This document shows, piece by piece, positions 62,075-64,000 of a DNA stretch of 64,000 nt. A program made the translations under genes and the position numbers. The DNA is from Actinomyces sp. oral taxon 448 str. F0400 (GTDB taxonomy: Bacteria; Actinomycetota; Actinomycetes; Actinomycetales; Actinomycetaceae): NCBI RefSeq assembly GCF_000220835.1, contig NZ_GL985606.1:1501614-1565613 (forward strand). The letters are read 5' to 3'. The notes below the pieces were generated by a model, which saw only the letters and a program-made list of their open reading frames with translations, searched no databases and was not told the origin of the DNA. The number at the start of each line of letters is the position of its first letter. Position 1 is the stretch's first letter.

Positions 62075-62681
62075 CTACTGGAACCACAACGTCGCCTTTC
62101 ACCGGCGCATCGTGCGGGACGCGGCACTGCGCGGTGGGAACGCGCTCGATGTCGGATGCGGTGACGGGCTCCTGCTCGCACACCTGGCAACGGTGTGTCG
62201 CTGCGTCGTCGGACTTGATCCCGACGTGCAAGTGGTTGCTCGAGCACGTAGACGTCTGGAACAGAATCCGCAGGCCGAGGTGCTACTCGACGACGTCATG
62301 GATCCCGACCTGCCTCAGCGCATCGGAACCTTTGAGACGGTCAGCTGCGTGGCCACGCTGCACCACCTCCCGTTGGAACCCGCCCTGGCGAGGCTGAGCG
62401 AGCTGGTGGCACCCGGCGGGCGGCTCATCGTCGTCGGCCTAGCCGCCAACGGGAGCCTGTGGGACTGGGTGCTGTCCGCGCTGGCTGTCCTACCTCTGCG
62501 CGTGGTCGGTACCCTGCGCCGGGAGACGCCCGACATCGGTGTGGTCACGCGTCCTCCGAGACAGACCCTGGCCGAGATTCGTGCAGCGGCATCCCGGTTG
62601 CTTCCCGGGGCAACCATTCGACGGCGCTTCTACTACCGATACACCCTCATATGGGACCGGCCGGCACAGGGGGTCTCGTGA
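62064..62681 (+). CDS. Class I SAM-dependent methyltransferase
   Basis: 205-aa methyltransferase starting at GTG 62064 inside the end of the MarR gene. Motif I ALDVGCGDGLLLAHL (about 28-42), the acidic loop VVGLDPD, motif II/III region FETVSCVATLHHLPLEP, and LVAPGGRLIVVGL match the Methyltransf_11/25 group. The C-terminal half carries a hydrophobic helix (LWDWVLSALAVLPLRVV), which may be a membrane or lipid-contact element. The substrate is unknown; grouping with an SRPBCC protein suggests a small hydrophobic molecule. Confidence 0.88.
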   Translation: MAGDYWNHNVAFHRRIVRDAALRGGNALDVGCGDGLLLAHLATVCRCVVGLDPDVQVVARARRRLEQNPQAEVLLDDVMDPDLPQRIGTFETVSCVATLHHLPLEPALARLSELVAPGGRLIVVGLAANGSLWDWVLSALAVLPLRVVGTLRRETPDIGVVTRPPRQTLAEIRAAASRLLPGATIRRRFYYRYTLIWDRPAQGVS

Positions 62682-62855
62682 AGGAATCCCCGTATCCGTC
62701 TCACAGCTCTCACAGCTCTGCGCTCCCGCTTCATCACGGGAGTCGGATCGGAGCATGGCAGACTATCTGCGCCGGAGGTATCAGCCGGACCCGGGCGTGA
62801 CGCGCCGGGATTACGCGTGCGGGAAGCACGACAACCCACGGAAGGCGACTGGACA
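62682..62855 (+). other. Intergenic region upstream of tyrS
   Basis: 174 nt between the methyltransferase and tyrS. Visible features are a 9-bp tandem repeat TCACAGCTC x2 (62701-62718) and an imperfect GC hairpin around 62791-62811 (CCCGGGCGT with ACGCGCCGGG). GAAGG precedes the GTG of tyrS at 62856 by about 10 nt. No T-box, terminator or promoter could be assigned with confidence. Confidence 0.4.
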
Positions 62856-64000
62856 GTGACGGACATCCTGGACGAACTGCAGTGGCGCGGGCTCATCGCC
62901 CAGCACACCGACATCGACGCGCTGCGAGCGGCGCTTGCTGACGGGGCCGTCACCTTCTATTGCGGGTTCGATCCCACCGCGCCGAGTCTGCATCACGGAC
63001 ATCTGGTCGCCATCAAGGTCATGCGTCACCTCCAGATGGCCGGGCACCATCCTCTCGCCCTGGTCGGCGGAGCCACCGGTCTCATCGGCGACCCTCGGGC
63101 GAAGGGCGAGCGCACGCTCAACACCGAGGACGTGGTCGCGGGCTGGGCCGAGGATCTGCGGGCCCAGCTGGAGAGCCTACTCGACGTCGACGGGAGTAAC
63201 CCTGTTCGCATCGTCAACAATCTCGATTGGACCGGCGACCTGAGCGCCATCGACCTGCTGCGCGATCTCGGCAAGCATTTCCGCATGGGAACCATGCTCT
63301 CCAAGGACGTCGTCGCCCGACGCCTGGCCAGCGAGGAGGGCATCTCCTACACCGAGTTCAGCTACCAGGTCCTCCAGGCCAACGACTACCTCGAGCTCTA
63401 CCGGCGCTTCGGCTGCACCCTGGAGATCGGTGGCAACGACCAGTGGGGCAACCTCGTGGGTGGCATGGATCTCATTCACAAGGTCGAGGGCGCCTCGGTA
63501 CACGTGATGACCAACCCGCTCATCACCAAGGCCGACGGCACCAAGTTCGGTAAGTCTGAGGGCGGGGCGATCTGGCTCAACCCCGAGATGCTCAGCCCCT
63601 ACGCCTTCTACCAGTTCTGGCTGCAGGTCGATGACGCCGACGTTGTGCGGTTCCTCAAGGTGTTCACCTTCCTGGACCGCCGCGAGATCGAACGCCTTGA
63701 GGCCGTTACGGCCGAGAACCCGAGGGCGCGCGAGGCGCAGAGGGCGCTCGCGCGCGAAGTGACGACCTGGGTGCACGGGGCCGACGCCGCGCGGGCCGCC
63801 CAGGCCGCCACCGAGGCCCTGTGGGGGCACGGAGAGCTGCGCGAACTGGATGAGGCGACGATGACGGCGGCTACCGCCGACCTGCCCGCGGGCGAGCTGG
63901 TGGTGGGGGAGTCCACCATCGTGGATCTGCTCGTGGACACCGGGTTGGAGCGGGGACGTGGTGCGGCTCGCAGGACGGTGGCGGGGGGCGGCGCTTATCT
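62856..64000 (+). CDS. tyrS: Tyrosyl-tRNA synthetase (3' end beyond the window)
   Basis: Class I aminoacyl-tRNA synthetase; the frame is open to the window edge, giving 381 of an expected 420-430 residues. It starts at GTG 62856 (TDILDELQWRGLIAQHTD). The HIGH-type motif reads SLHHGHLVAIKVM, the Tyr-binding segment is FSYQVLQANDYLELYRRFGC followed by IGGNDQWGN, and the KMSKS-type loop is KFGKSEGGAIWL. The catalytic domain and anticodon-binding helices are complete, and the C-terminal S4 domain begins (VDLLVDTGLERGRGAARRTV) before truncation by the window end, not by mutation. Confidence 0.97.
   Translation, partial: MTDILDELQWRGLIAQHTDIDALRAALADGAVTFYCGFDPTAPSLHHGHLVAIKVMRHLQMAGHHPLALVGGATGLIGDPRAKGERTLNTEDVVAGWAEDLRAQLESLLDVDGSNPVRIVNNLDWTGDLSAIDLLRDLGKHFRMGTMLSKDVVARRLASEEGISYTEFSYQVLQANDYLELYRRFGCTLEIGGNDQWGNLVGGMDLIHKVEGASVHVMTNPLITKADGTKFGKSEGGAIWLNPEMLSPYAFYQFWLQVDDADVVRFLKVFTFLDRREIERLEAVTAENPRAREAQRALAREVTTWVHGADAARAAQAATEALWGHGELRELDEATMTAATADLPAGELVVGESTIVDLLVDTGLERGRGAARRTVAGGGAY

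Noticed and set aside
62682-62855. T-box riboswitch upstream of tyrS
   Set aside because: The region is only 174 nt, without the T-box consensus, specifier loop arrangement or a T-tailed terminator.

Overview
The window is gene-dense, very GC-rich DNA with GTG starts, ATGA/GTGA stop-start overlaps and few intergenic gaps. Its core gene order (ftsQ-ftsZ-pgeF-sepF-yggT-divIVA-lspA-rluD-dnaE, hisCB-hisH-priA-sseB-infC-rpmI-rplT-trmH-pheST, argCJBDRGH-mpg-tyrS) is that of an actinobacterial chromosome. FtsZ without a neighbouring ftsA, a SepF/Wag31-type divisome, PriA, and an infC that starts at ATC all fit Actinobacteria. Protein character points to the Actinomycetaceae (Actinomyces-like), but this is inference. 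No phage, plasmid, insertion sequence, tRNA, rRNA or CRISPR array was recognised.

Layout. 0-12 kb: end of the division/cell-wall cluster (ftsQ, ftsZ, pgeF, sepF, yggT, divIVA), then lspA-rluD, a decayed GNAT gene, a ketopantoate-reductase-like gene, dnaE and a small S4 protein. 12-20 kb: an accessory stretch with a secreted beta-helix protein, a small unknown, a lone ADP-ribosylglycohydrolase, hisD and a secreted glycosidase-like protein. 20-30 kb: RecQ with a phosphoribosyltransferase-like tail, a MarR regulator with an Arg/Gly-rich tail, a membrane hydrolase, a CorA/ZntB-type transporter with a GIN motif, a Na+/H+ antiporter, and the complete AmmeMemoRadiSam trio amrB-amrA-amrS. 30-38 kb: hisC-hisB-unknown, hisH-priA-sseB, then the translation operon infC-rpmI-rplT behind a structured leader, and trmH. 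38-46 kb: a polar amino-acid ABC importer and a MerR-controlled ABC-2 exporter. 46-64 kb: pheST, a flavodoxin, the arginine operon under an ARG box, an O-antigen-ligase-like membrane protein between argG and argH, mpg, an SRPBCC-MarR-methyltransferase cassette, and tyrS running off the right edge.

How the genes work together. The first block builds and positions the division septum (FtsQ, FtsZ, SepF, DivIVA). The his genes cover mid and late histidine synthesis; hisG, hisE, hisI and hisF are not here. The arg genes run from N-acetylglutamate to arginine apart from ornithine carbamoyltransferase (argF), which is missing from its usual place; ArgR and an operator close the feedback loop. The most striking sequence-level pattern is a TAnnnT hexamer exactly 6-7 nt upstream of many start codons that lack a Shine-Dalgarno sequence. 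It indicates widespread leaderless transcription and fixes several starts (dnaE, hisD, hisC, hisH, argC, trmH, recQ and others).
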